Source of the DNA: Chryseobacterium aureum
GTDB lineage: Bacteria > Bacteroidota > Bacteroidia > Flavobacteriales > Weeksellaceae
Assembly (NCBI RefSeq): GCF_003971235.1
Contig: NZ_CP034661.1
Location: 3,968,001 to 4,032,000 of the forward strand
Length of the DNA stretch: 64,000 nt
Direction: 5' to 3'
Shown piece by piece: positions 1 through 7,135 of the stretch. How positions within the stretch are numbered: position 1 is the first letter of the stretch; each line of letters starts with the position of its first letter. Below the pieces are notes generated by a model, which was given only the letters and a program-made list of their open reading frames with translations, searched no databases and had not been told where the DNA came from. The translations under genes were made by a program, and so were the position numbers.

Positions 1-228
1 CAACAGTAAAAAACCGTCGTAGAAATTTTGGATCTATTTCATTTTAACGCAAAGATTTAATATTTCCTGTTGAAATTTCAAGGCAGCAAAGATGGAATCA
101 ACTTTATTGATTCTTTCTAAGCAAACGCATAATTACACAGTTTCATCGGCAACTTGTTGCTTTCTTAGCTTACTTAAGCATAAGAAGAAATCATATCATC
201 TTTGCGTTTTAAAAAATAAATATCTGAA

Positions 229-270
229 AAGCCTGAGCTTACCATCGTAAGTTCAGGCTTTTTATTTTTA
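229..270 (+). terminator. Rho-independent terminator of an upstream off-window gene
   Basis: A 13-bp stem (229-241 with 248-260, one G.T wobble) closes a 6-base loop and is followed by a T-rich tract at 259-270. It most likely ends a + strand gene left of the window. Confidence 0.75.
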
Positions 271-329
271 GGGTGTTTTTCCGGGGTAAGTAGAGTTGTT
301 TCCCTTCAATGTTTTGGTGGTCAGCCATA

Positions 330-337
330 TAATTTTG
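330..337 (+). promoter_or_regulatory. Predicted promoter -7 element for the DUF2589 operon
   Basis: TAATTTTG matches the Bacteroidota -7 consensus TAnnTTTG. It lies 30 bases before the ATG at 368, a normal leader length. No well-spaced -33 TTTG is visible, so this rests on the -7 match and its position. Confidence 0.45.
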
Positions 338-367
338 TCTCATCATATTAATCAAAAACAAAACAAC

Positions 368-1255
368 ATGGAAACATTAAAATCAGTGCTTGAAGCAAGC
401 CACGCCAAAAAAACAAAAAATGAGTTGATTGACCTCTTGTCAGGAGTAGAAAAAGTGCTTACTCCCGCTGTTTATGAAAAAGTATCAGGAATCGAGATTT
501 CAGAATTAAGCACACTGACCAATAAAGAATTACAGAACATTGTAGAAGATTTCAAAAAGAATTATGATGCGAAGTGGGAAAAATCTTTTTCCGGAGCTTC
601 TTCAGAAATTGTGAAACTGATTGCCGGTAAAATGGCTGCTGATGAAGAAATTTTCAAAACTTCAGACGCTGCCAGTGCAGATTTTGCGGCAGAATTAGGA
701 AGTATTGATTTTGCTACCATTATTGGAGGTCCTTTGGACGCCTGTGTAAAAGCACAGTCTAATGCCTCTATCGCTACCGTTAATTTCATCAATGAAGTAG
801 GTTTTGAACTTACGGATCCCAACAATCCGAATAGCGCGAAAAAGCTGAGAATGGCAGAATTCAAATACACCAAAAATATTCCTAACCCGGATTTTGACCC
901 GGATCAGCCAGTAAGCAACAGTAACCCTAAAACCATTCCGGATCCGGTAGAACTTTCCGTTCCTTTCATCGCATTGTTAAACGTTCCGAGCTTTAGAATT
1001 GAAACCTGTGAAGTAGATTTTAACGTTAAGCTTAATTCTACATATACCAAAGATGTAAGTGATGAGTTCGGAATTAATGCCGGAGTATCCGGAGGATGGG
1101 GACCTGTGAAGTTCAAAGTGGATGTGTCTTACAAAAGAACTTCAAGCACAGGAATTAAAGTGGAAAAAGAATATTCTCTTGGGGTAAAAGTACGTGCAAC
1201 CAACGACGAGATGCCTGCCGGACTAGAAAAAGTTCTTGGACTTCTTTCACAATAA
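368..1255 (+). CDS. DUF2589 domain protein
   Basis: This 295-residue soluble protein has no signal peptide. Residues 1-105 are mainly helical and Lys/Glu-rich. The DUF2589 hallmark begins around residue 108, with the segment SIDFATIIGGPLDACVKAQ (112-130), then a helix ending in FINEVGF (140-146). The rest (about 160-280) alternates hydrophobic and polar residues as beta strands do, including VPFIALLNVPSFRI (198-211). The ATG at 368 was chosen over an in-frame ATG at 296 because the promoter-like element lies between them. DUF2589 has no established function that I know of. It is the first gene of a same-strand run ending at 4023, 16 bases before the next gene, so it is probably one operon with a cytoplasmic subtilase. 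Confidence 0.8.
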   Translation: METLKSVLEASHAKKTKNELIDLLSGVEKVLTPAVYEKVSGIEISELSTLTNKELQNIVEDFKKNYDAKWEKSFSGASSEIVKLIAGKMAADEEIFKTSDAASADFAAELGSIDFATIIGGPLDACVKAQSNASIATVNFINEVGFELTDPNNPNSAKKLRMAEFKYTKNIPNPDFDPDQPVSNSNPKTIPDPVELSVPFIALLNVPSFRIETCEVDFNVKLNSTYTKDVSDEFGINAGVSGGWGPVKFKVDVSYKRTSSTGIKVEKEYSLGVKVRATNDEMPAGLEKVLGLLSQ

Positions 1256-1271
1256 AAATATTTTACGAAAG

Positions 1272-1970
1272 ATGATAAAACTATCAGATTACCTGGATTA
1301 TCTCAACAGCGAGATAATTCAGGCTCGTAAAAAAGCAGACGAAAATGCAGTTCTTATTGCCAAAGAATATGCCCGTCATGAATACCTTAAATATTTTAAG
1401 GTACCAAGATATGCCCTGCCCAGTGTAAAGATGGATATTCCCATTAAAATCACAGATATAGATTCCGCTTCTAAGTATAATTTTAAACTGGATCAGAATC
1501 AGTTTGTGACGGAACTGAATGAGAGAATCCGTCTGGTGAACAAAGAGAAAAGAATGAATATTCCCCCAATTAGCATCAAGCAGATTCAGACTGAAGAGTT
1601 TAAGATCCTGTTCAGCAAACTGGAAAAAAATGATCAGAAATTCGGAAAGCTTCCTGCCAATGAAGTTCTGAAGCTGGATCTCAGAAACAAAATCCAGCTT
1701 CTCAATTCAGGCATCTTCAGACCTCAGGATGGAACCACTGAAGAGGAAACCGATGAGCTGAAAGATATTTTTTCAAAGGTTTTACTGAATAAATATACGC
1801 TGGTGAATGCCAAGCTGAACAATATTTATATAGATCCCAATACCAGCGCAGCGGAAGATAAAGACAAATTATTCATCAACCTTCATGTGGAAATGGAGGA
1901 AGAAGGAATCAGGATTGTGTCTTACAAAGATAAAGACGGCAACGAAATAGAACAGATAACTTTTGAGTAA
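1272..1970 (+). CDS. DUF2589-associated protein, function unknown
   Basis: This 232-residue cytoplasmic protein starts at the ATG at 1272; an earlier in-frame ATG at 1236 lies inside the preceding gene. Its N-terminus is a charged helix (residues 1-42, LSDYLDYLNSEIIQARKKAD), followed by KVPRYALPSVKMDIPIKI (43-60) and a middle and C-terminal part with likely beta strands ending in Glu-rich sequence. The VP...LP...K(I/L) stretch recalls residues 198-222 of the DUF2589 protein just upstream. From memory, proteins with a VPRFRLP-like motif sit beside DUF2589 genes in other phyla; a search must confirm this. The stop overlaps the next start by one base, which implies coupled translation. Confidence 0.7.
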   Translation: MIKLSDYLDYLNSEIIQARKKADENAVLIAKEYARHEYLKYFKVPRYALPSVKMDIPIKITDIDSASKYNFKLDQNQFVTELNERIRLVNKEKRMNIPPISIKQIQTEEFKILFSKLEKNDQKFGKLPANEVLKLDLRNKIQLLNSGIFRPQDGTTEEETDELKDIFSKVLLNKYTLVNAKLNNIYIDPNTSAAEDKDKLFINLHVEMEEEGIRIVSYKDKDGNEIEQITFE

Positions 1971-2548
1971 TGCAGGAACTTATTCACTTTACAGTACAGA
2001 AAATCAAAGAACTTTTGGAACATTTCAATGAAGTCCAGGCTTTATATCTGTCGAAATCATTTGATTTTGATGCCCGCTTTGATGCCTTTCTCAATGAAGT
2101 TCTCGAATATTTCCGGGCAAAAGGAAACACCAGCCAGGAATCTGAAGTTTTGAAAGTGATGAATATGATTGCTACTGTGAAAAGAGGTTTTAATCCTATA
2201 AAAATGGAGAAAATAATGTCTGGAAGAAGAGAGCTTCTCGGAGGGTTTTCTTTCAATGGAATAGAGAGTATATATGAAATTCTGATGGAAATCTATACTA
2301 AGGAAAATAAAAAGCTAGACGATGCGGAAGAGCTTATTTCAGGGATTATTGTTTCATTATACCAGAAAGGAATTTTAGATGATGAAAAGCTGAAAGAAAT
2401 GAATACCGTGCCCAAAATTGAAAACTTCTGGAATACTCTCGTTGAGCAGAATGCGGCAATCACGGGAATTAACAAAAAACTAAGATTGTCTGTCATTCCG
2501 GAAGATATTTTCCTTGTGCTGGAAAAAATATTTTTGAAATTAATTTAA
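1970..2548 (+). CDS. Unrecognised helical protein of the DUF2589 operon
   Basis: I do not recognise this 192-residue protein. It looks almost wholly alpha-helical, with charged amphipathic segments, no signal peptide and no membrane span. Notable stretches are a conserved-looking GRRELLGGFSFNG around residues 85-97 and a hydrophobic C-terminus (IFLVLEKIFLKLI) that could be an amphipathic or membrane-touching helix. Its ATG overlaps the TAA of the gene before it, and the subtilase gene begins 12 bases after its stop, so it belongs to the same operon. A structural partner or a substrate of the protease are both possible; nothing in the sequence decides. Confidence 0.65.
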   Translation: MQELIHFTVQKIKELLEHFNEVQALYLSKSFDFDARFDAFLNEVLEYFRAKGNTSQESEVLKVMNMIATVKRGFNPIKMEKIMSGRRELLGGFSFNGIESIYEILMEIYTKENKKLDDAEELISGIIVSLYQKGILDDEKLKEMNTVPKIENFWNTLVEQNAAITGINKKLRLSVIPEDIFLVLEKIFLKLI

Positions 2549-2560
2549 AAAACAATCATT

Positions 2561-3823
2561 ATGGAAACCGGAAGATATATTGTTCTGCTGCAGGATCAGC
2601 AAAAAAAATCGCTCAAAAAAATAGAGAAAGAACTGGAAGTGAATATTACTTCTTCAGAATTGCTATCCAAAGAAAACCGTTCTTATGAAATCATTGACCA
2701 CGATAATGGTGTGCTTTACAAAAATCTGGGAGTTCTTGTGGTGGAAAATAGGGATGAAGAGCAATTGAAAAGTGCTGTGAAAAATCAATCGAATTCTATC
2801 ATTTATTACGAAAAAGAAAGAGAATTTTTTCCCGCAGATGAATTACAGCTCATTAATGAACTAAAAAAACAGTCAGCCGGGCTCGCTGAAAAAATTTCAG
2901 AACTTGAAAAATACATCACCACCAAACCTTTACCCCAAAAATCATTTGTTGAAATGGAATGGGGATTAAAAGCTATCGGTCTGGAAAATTCCAATTACAC
3001 AGGAAAAGGAATTGATGTCTGCATTCTGGATACCGGACTTGAGACCTCTCATTCTGATTTCTCAGCTGAAGAAATTGAAGGAAAATCTTTTATAGACGGT
3101 CAGAACTGGAACAGGGATCCCAACGGGCATGGTACACACTGCGCCGGGGTTGCTGCAGGAAATACCAGAAGTGATACTGGCAGACGTTACGGAATTGCCA
3201 GGGACTGCAATCTGAAAATAGCAAAAGTACTTGCAGATAACGGAAGAGGAACTACCAGCAGCGTGATTGATGCGATAGACTGGGCAATCACGAAAAAATT
3301 CAGGATACTGTCTCTTTCACTGGCTTCTCCGGTGAAACTTGATGATCAACCTTCTGTACTCTTTGAAACCATTGGCGAAAGAGCACTGGAAAATAACTGT
3401 CTTATTATAGCGGCAGCAGGAAATGACAGCAACAGACCCCAGATTCCGCAGCCGGTTTCTATGCCGGCCAATTCAAAATCTATTATGGCAATCGGGGCGA
3501 TTGATGCCCAGATGAAAATTGCCAGATTTTCAAATGCAGGAATCAATCCGTCTACAGGAGGAAATATCAATGTGTGCGCTCCCGGAGTTGATATCATCAG
3601 TTCCTATCCTAAAAATGCTAAGAACAAAAATAATTTATATTACAGCATGAGCGGTACAAGCATGGCAGCACCACATGTTTCCGGACTTGCCGCTTTGTAT
3701 ATGGAACAGTTTCCTGATAAATCGGCAAAAGAGATCTGGGAACTGATTGAAAACAAAGCAAGGCCTATTGAAGGCATAAAATACAGAGATATAGGAAACG
3801 GTTTAATACAGATATACCTATGA
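2561..3823 (+). CDS. Cytoplasmic S8 family (subtilisin-like) serine protease
   Basis: This 420-residue protease has a complete subtilase active site: Asp157 (ILDTGLE), His190 (NGHGTH), oxyanion Asn288 (AAAGND) and Ser367 (SGTSMAAPH). Residues 1-92 look like an inhibitor I9-type propeptide (YIVLLQD at 6-12, IIYYEKEREFFPAD at 80-93), followed by a charged helical linker (94-125). There is no signal peptide and no type IX sorting domain, so it should act in the cytoplasm, unlike the secreted subtilase at 52978-54636. It sits in an operon with DUF2589 genes, and its TGA overlaps the start of a small I9-like gene by four bases. Its substrate is unknown; the operon partners are obvious candidates. 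Confidence 0.88.
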   Translation: METGRYIVLLQDQQKKSLKKIEKELEVNITSSELLSKENRSYEIIDHDNGVLYKNLGVLVVENRDEEQLKSAVKNQSNSIIYYEKEREFFPADELQLINELKKQSAGLAEKISELEKYITTKPLPQKSFVEMEWGLKAIGLENSNYTGKGIDVCILDTGLETSHSDFSAEEIEGKSFIDGQNWNRDPNGHGTHCAGVAAGNTRSDTGRRYGIARDCNLKIAKVLADNGRGTTSSVIDAIDWAITKKFRILSLSLASPVKLDDQPSVLFETIGERALENNCLIIAAAGNDSNRPQIPQPVSMPANSKSIMAIGAIDAQMKIARFSNAGINPSTGGNINVCAPGVDIISSYPKNAKNKNNLYYSMSGTSMAAPHVSGLAALYMEQFPDKSAKEIWELIENKARPIEGIKYRDIGNGLIQIYL

Positions 3824-4023
3824 TCACTTATCTCGCAGTGTTAAAAAAGGATATAAATATTAAAAAGCTGGAAGCGCTTCTTAAAACTAAAGGCATAAAA
3901 CTGGCTTCCCATTACAAAACCATAGGCGTTGTAAAGCTTGAAAGTAATACTTCCATTTCGGAGTCCGAATTTCAGGAATATTTTATATCTGTAGAAGAAG
4001 AAAAAGATAATTTAACAATATAA
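3820..4023 (+). CDS. Small I9-like (subtilisin propeptide-type) protein, putative protease inhibitor
   Basis: This 67-residue protein begins YLAVLKKDINIKKLEALLKT, continues with HYKTIGVVKLES and ends SVEEEKDN. That order (strand, helix, strand with IGVV, helix, strand ending V-E-x-D) is the layout of the inhibitor I9 propeptide fold of subtilases, where the final strand lies in the active-site cleft. It has no signal peptide. Its ATG overlaps the TGA of the protease by four bases, so the two should be made together. A free-standing propeptide-like protein could act as chaperone or tight inhibitor of the cytoplasmic protease. The assignment is by pattern only; sequence identity to known I9 domains is probably low. 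Confidence 0.6.
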   Translation: MITYLAVLKKDINIKKLEALLKTKGIKLASHYKTIGVVKLESNTSISESEFQEYFISVEEEKDNLTI

Positions 4024-4059
4024 TCACACCAATAAAGCTTTTCTGTCGCAGAGAAGTTT

Positions 4060-4067
4060 TATTTTTG
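4060..4067 (+). promoter_or_regulatory. Predicted -7 promoter element
   Basis: TATTTTTG matches TAnnTTTG and lies 22 bases before the ATG at 4090. No good -33 TTTG stands at the usual distance, so the call is tentative. Confidence 0.4.
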
Positions 4068-4089
4068 TCTCTTACTGATAAAATAAGAT

Positions 4090-4917
4090 ATGAATTTCAG
4101 ATTTTCAATGGTGTTTCTGATGCTTTTTGCATTGGGATTTTCACAGGACCTTACCGTAATGAGTTTTAATATCAGACTGAATGTAGAGTCGGATAAAGAC
4201 AATGCCTGGCCGAAAAGGAAACAGGATGTTGCCGATTTGCTTACCTATTATCACCCGGATTATTTCGGAGTACAGGAAGCACTTCCGGAACAGATGAAAG
4301 ATATTAAAACAGGATTAAAGAACTATGATTATATTGGAGTAGGAAGAGATGACGGCAAAGAAAAAGGAGAGTTTTCTGCAATTTTTTACGATACGAACAA
4401 GCTTGAAGTTGTAAAATCAGGAACATTCTGGCTGTCCGAAACTCCGGAAAAACCTTCCAAAGGCTGGGATGCGGCATTGAACAGAATCTGTACCTATGCT
4501 GTATTTAAAGACAAAAAATCGAAAAAAGAATTTCTGGCGATGAACCTCCACTTTGATCACGTAGGAAATGTAGCGAGAGTGAAATCTTCCGAACTGATCC
4601 TGAAAAAAATCAAAGAACTGAATCCCCAAAATCTTCCGGTGACACTGAGCGGAGATTTTAACCTGACAGATGATTCAGAACCGATTAAAATTCTTTCCCA
4701 GAATATGAAAGATACGTTCTATCACTCAGAAACCAAACATTATGGTCCGGTAGGAACTTTTACAGGCTTCAATGTGAATGAAGTTCCGAAAGACAGAATT
4801 GATTATATTTTTACACAAGGTTTTAAGATCAGATCTCACAGACACATCAATGACAGAAGAGAAAATCTTCTGTATCCGTCAGATCATTTCCCGGTAATTG
4901 TGAATCTTTCGCTATAA
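4090..4917 (+). CDS. Secreted endonuclease/exonuclease/phosphatase family protein
   Basis: This 275-residue protein has a cleavable signal peptide (residues 1-18, FLMLFALGFSQ) and an EEP fold. Visible motifs are MSFNIRL (24-30), the metal-ligand Glu in FGVQEALPEQ, LSGDFNLTDD and the C-terminal YPSDHFPVIVNLSL with the catalytic Asp-His. The family includes phosphodiesterases, sphingomyelinases, nucleases and inositol phosphatases, and the substrate cannot be read from this sequence. It should act in the periplasm or outside the cell. It is probably a single gene, convergent with the two-component genes that follow three bases later. Confidence 0.85.
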   Translation: MNFRFSMVFLMLFALGFSQDLTVMSFNIRLNVESDKDNAWPKRKQDVADLLTYYHPDYFGVQEALPEQMKDIKTGLKNYDYIGVGRDDGKEKGEFSAIFYDTNKLEVVKSGTFWLSETPEKPSKGWDAALNRICTYAVFKDKKSKKEFLAMNLHFDHVGNVARVKSSELILKKIKELNPQNLPVTLSGDFNLTDDSEPIKILSQNMKDTFYHSETKHYGPVGTFTGFNVNEVPKDRIDYIFTQGFKIRSHRHINDRRENLLYPSDHFPVIVNLSL

Positions 4918-4920
4918 AAA

Positions 4921-5607
4921 TCAGTGGGTTGGAAAATCCACTTCAAATCCAATTCCTCTCAGGGATTGGATTTTTATTTGAGGGTCACTGTTGAAATACT
5001 TACGGAGCCTGCTGATAAATACATCAAGACTTCTTCCGGTAAAATAATCATTGGTTTCCCAAAGATTATCCAGAATATTATCCCTTGTAATGATAGTACG
5101 ATTATGCTTCAGGAGATACAGAAGAAGTTCCTGTTCCCGTATAGTCAGACGATTGTTTCCATTAGGATGTGACAACAGAAGTTTGGCCGTATCCAGTGAA
5201 AATTCTCCGATTTTTATTTGAGTTTCCGGAACGGCAGGAAGTGTTCTCTTCAGAATATTTTTAATTCGTAAAACAAGTTCTTCGGGGTCGCAGGGTTTGG
5301 CAATATAATCGTCTGCCCCTATTTTCAGTCCGGTGAGGCGGTCTATTTTTTGATTTTTGGCTGTTAAAAATAACAATGGAAAATCATTTTTTTCTTTGAT
5401 GATCATTTTCGCCAGTGAAAAACCGTCTATATTAGGCATCATCACATCCAGAATTCCTATCTGAAAAGGAAAGTCAGCCTGAAGCAATGGCACAACATCT
5501 TCAGGATTCTGAAACCAGCTGACTTCAAAATCTTCCAATTCAAGATACTGCTTAAGAATCATTCCGAAATCCGGATCATCTTCTGCCAGAAGAATTTTAG
5601 TTTTCAT
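4921..5607 (-). CDS. OmpR/PhoB-family response regulator (RprY-like)
   Basis: This 228-residue regulator has an N-terminal receiver domain with the acidic pair EDD (9-11), phospho-acceptor Asp54 (GILDVMMP) and Lys104 (YIAKPCD). The C-terminal winged helix (about 130-225) carries LTIREQELLLYLL and the recognition-helix region SLDVFISRLRKYF. Its start overlaps the end of the histidine kinase gene by 11 bases, so the pair is co-translated. The likely target is the intergenic array of 11-bp-spaced ATTAACC repeats (6969-7088) between the kinase gene and the outer-membrane barrel gene. Tandem direct repeats with one-turn spacing are typical sites for this family. Confidence 0.93.
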   Translation of the reverse strand: MKTKILLAEDDPDFGMILKQYLELEDFEVSWFQNPEDVVPLLQADFPFQIGILDVMMPNIDGFSLAKMIIKEKNDFPLLFLTAKNQKIDRLTGLKIGADDYIAKPCDPEELVLRIKNILKRTLPAVPETQIKIGEFSLDTAKLLLSHPNGNNRLTIREQELLLYLLKHNRTIITRDNILDNLWETNDYFTGRSLDVFISRLRKYFNSDPQIKIQSLRGIGFEVDFPTH

Positions 5608-6919
5608 AAGGAACTGATATTTTAAAAGTACTGCCTCTGTTGATTTGGCTGGAAACTTCTATTTTTCCTCCATAATTGGTAATGATCTTCTTCACAAAAT
5701 AAAGCCCCAGCCCCAGTCCTTTACTGTTGTGAATATTGTTATTCTGTATTCTGTAGAATTTTTCAAAAATGGTAGTAAGTTCTTTCGTTTCCATGCCTTG
5801 CCCGTTGTCAGAAACTTCGATTTCCAATTGTTGGGAACGGAGGTGAAGACTTACTGTAACAGCAGAAGCCTCATATTTTATGCTGTTTTCACAAAGATTT
5901 TTAATGACTGTTTCCATCAGATTTTTATCGAAAGGAAGATTTTGTGAGACCTGGTTTTTAAGATTAAAATCAATATTTGGGTACGTAACCGAAAGATCCT
6001 GTATAAAAAAGTTCCAGTCTTCAGAATGTATGGCGGTCATTTCATCCGGCATTTCATCCTTATGAAGCTGAACCATCAGACTTTCAAGGCGGGAAACCTG
6101 CCTGTCGATCAGAGGAAGGGTTTCCGGATTAAATTCTTTTTTTAATGCTTTGGAAGCTATTTTTAAAGTTGCGATGGGAGTTTTGAACTCGTGGGAAATG
6201 TTATCCACAATGGTGTGGAGAACTTCCACCTGCTTTTGCTGACGGATCAGATTCTTAATCGTGAAAATATAAAGAAGAAGAACCCCCGAAAGAAGAATCA
6301 CGCAGCAGACAATCAGTAAAGTAAGCTCCCTGAAAACAATACTCTTTATATTCTTAATCTCAAAATCGGTCTGGGTTTTAACCAGGAAAGTATTCTTTTT
6401 TTCAATTTTCCCTTTCTCAGTTTCATCCCTTTTCGTGGTAGAAGTTTCCCAGCTCCCGTTGCTGGCAATACGTGGGTTTTTAATCACATCCGGTGTCTCA
6501 AAAATAACAATAGGTTCAGTAATTACTTTTGCACTGTCCGGAAGATGTACAATAGACAGATATCTTATTCTGGCTGAAATTTTATAGCCATCTTTCTGGT
6601 AACGGCTGTCGATATAATGAATCAGCCTTTCTCTGGCAGATTTTCTGTTTTCTATGAAATAACGGAGAAAATCCTTTTTACTGATCTCTTTATAATGATA
6701 CTTTATAATGATTTCCTGAAGAGAGTCATCATTCCTTTCTTTGGTCTCCTGGATGTCTTCAAGATTGTCTGTGTAATTGGTAAGGCCGTCATTCACAGAT
6801 CTGTAGATGTCTCTCTCTTTTACCTGATAGGTTTTATACATAAAATACACCTGGATTCCCAATAAAAGTAGGAACAGAGCGGCAAAAACCGAAATCAGAA
6901 TTTTACTCTTGGCGATCAT
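5597..6919 (-). CDS. Membrane sensor histidine kinase (RprX-like)
   Basis: This 440-residue kinase has two membrane spans (about 7-29 and 199-222) around a periplasmic sensor of about 170 residues. The HisKA domain has the phospho-acceptor His243 (NISHEFKTPIA). The ATPase domain shows the N box (NLCENSIKY), G1 box (SDNGQGM) and G2 box (KGLGLGLYFVKKI). There is no HAMP domain; the second span runs directly into the HisKA coil. It is the partner of the overlapping response regulator. It diverges from the TonB-type barrel gene at 7136, suggesting that the system senses envelope state and controls that barrel. Confidence 0.92.
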   Translation of the reverse strand: MIAKSKILISVFAALFLLLLGIQVYFMYKTYQVKERDIYRSVNDGLTNYTDNLEDIQETKERNDDSLQEIIIKYHYKEISKKDFLRYFIENRKSARERLIHYIDSRYQKDGYKISARIRYLSIVHLPDSAKVITEPIVIFETPDVIKNPRIASNGSWETSTTKRDETEKGKIEKKNTFLVKTQTDFEIKNIKSIVFRELTLLIVCCVILLSGVLLLYIFTIKNLIRQQKQVEVLHTIVDNISHEFKTPIATLKIASKALKKEFNPETLPLIDRQVSRLESLMVQLHKDEMPDEMTAIHSEDWNFFIQDLSVTYPNIDFNLKNQVSQNLPFDKNLMETVIKNLCENSIKYEASAVTVSLHLRSQQLEIEVSDNGQGMETKELTTIFEKFYRIQNNNIHNSKGLGLGLYFVKKIITNYGGKIEVSSQINRGSTFKISVPYEN

Positions 6920-6968
6920 TAAAACAAAGATAAAACTTTAGCCATTTTCCGGAAATGATTATTTCATT

Positions 6969-7088
6969 ATTAACCTTCCATTAACTTGTAGCCTTGATTC
7001 TCCAAAAACAAAGCCTTATTAACCTGCCTGAATCTGAATATTCTGTTATTAAAAAAGACATTAACCCATCATTAACCTTCTATTAACC
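6969..7088. promoter_or_regulatory. Array of ATTAACC direct repeats, predicted response-regulator operators
   Basis: Six copies of ATTAACC (one ends in T) lie in this divergent intergenic region, at 6969, 6980, 7018, 7060, 7071 and 7082. The pair next to the kinase gene is 11 bases apart, and the trio next to the barrel gene is exactly 11 and 11 bases apart. One-turn direct repeats fit the binding mode of OmpR/PhoB-type regulators such as the one encoded at 4921-5607. The trio lies about 50 bases before the start codon at 7136, a place suited to activation. Confidence 0.65.
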
Positions 7089-7135
7089 ATTTTTTTAATG
7101 GTCAATATAGAATTTTGTTGCCATAGAACATTAGG

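Larger units (their letters stand above)
1..367. other. Left-edge intergenic region
   Basis: I see no convincing gene in these bases. The region holds a transcription terminator (229-270) for a gene beyond the left edge and a promoter-like element (330-337) for the DUF2589 operon. An open frame continues upstream of the chosen start of the first gene, but it covers the promoter-like element and its residues do not look like family sequence. Confidence 0.6.

Noticed and set aside
368..4023. Contractile injection or type VI-like cluster
   Set aside because: No sheath, tube, baseplate or AAA+ gene is present; the only enzyme is the subtilase.
4921..6919. RprXY-type regulators as part of the DUF2589 operon
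   Set aside because: They lie on the opposite strand, after an unrelated gene, and face the barrel gene whose promoter has the predicted sites.
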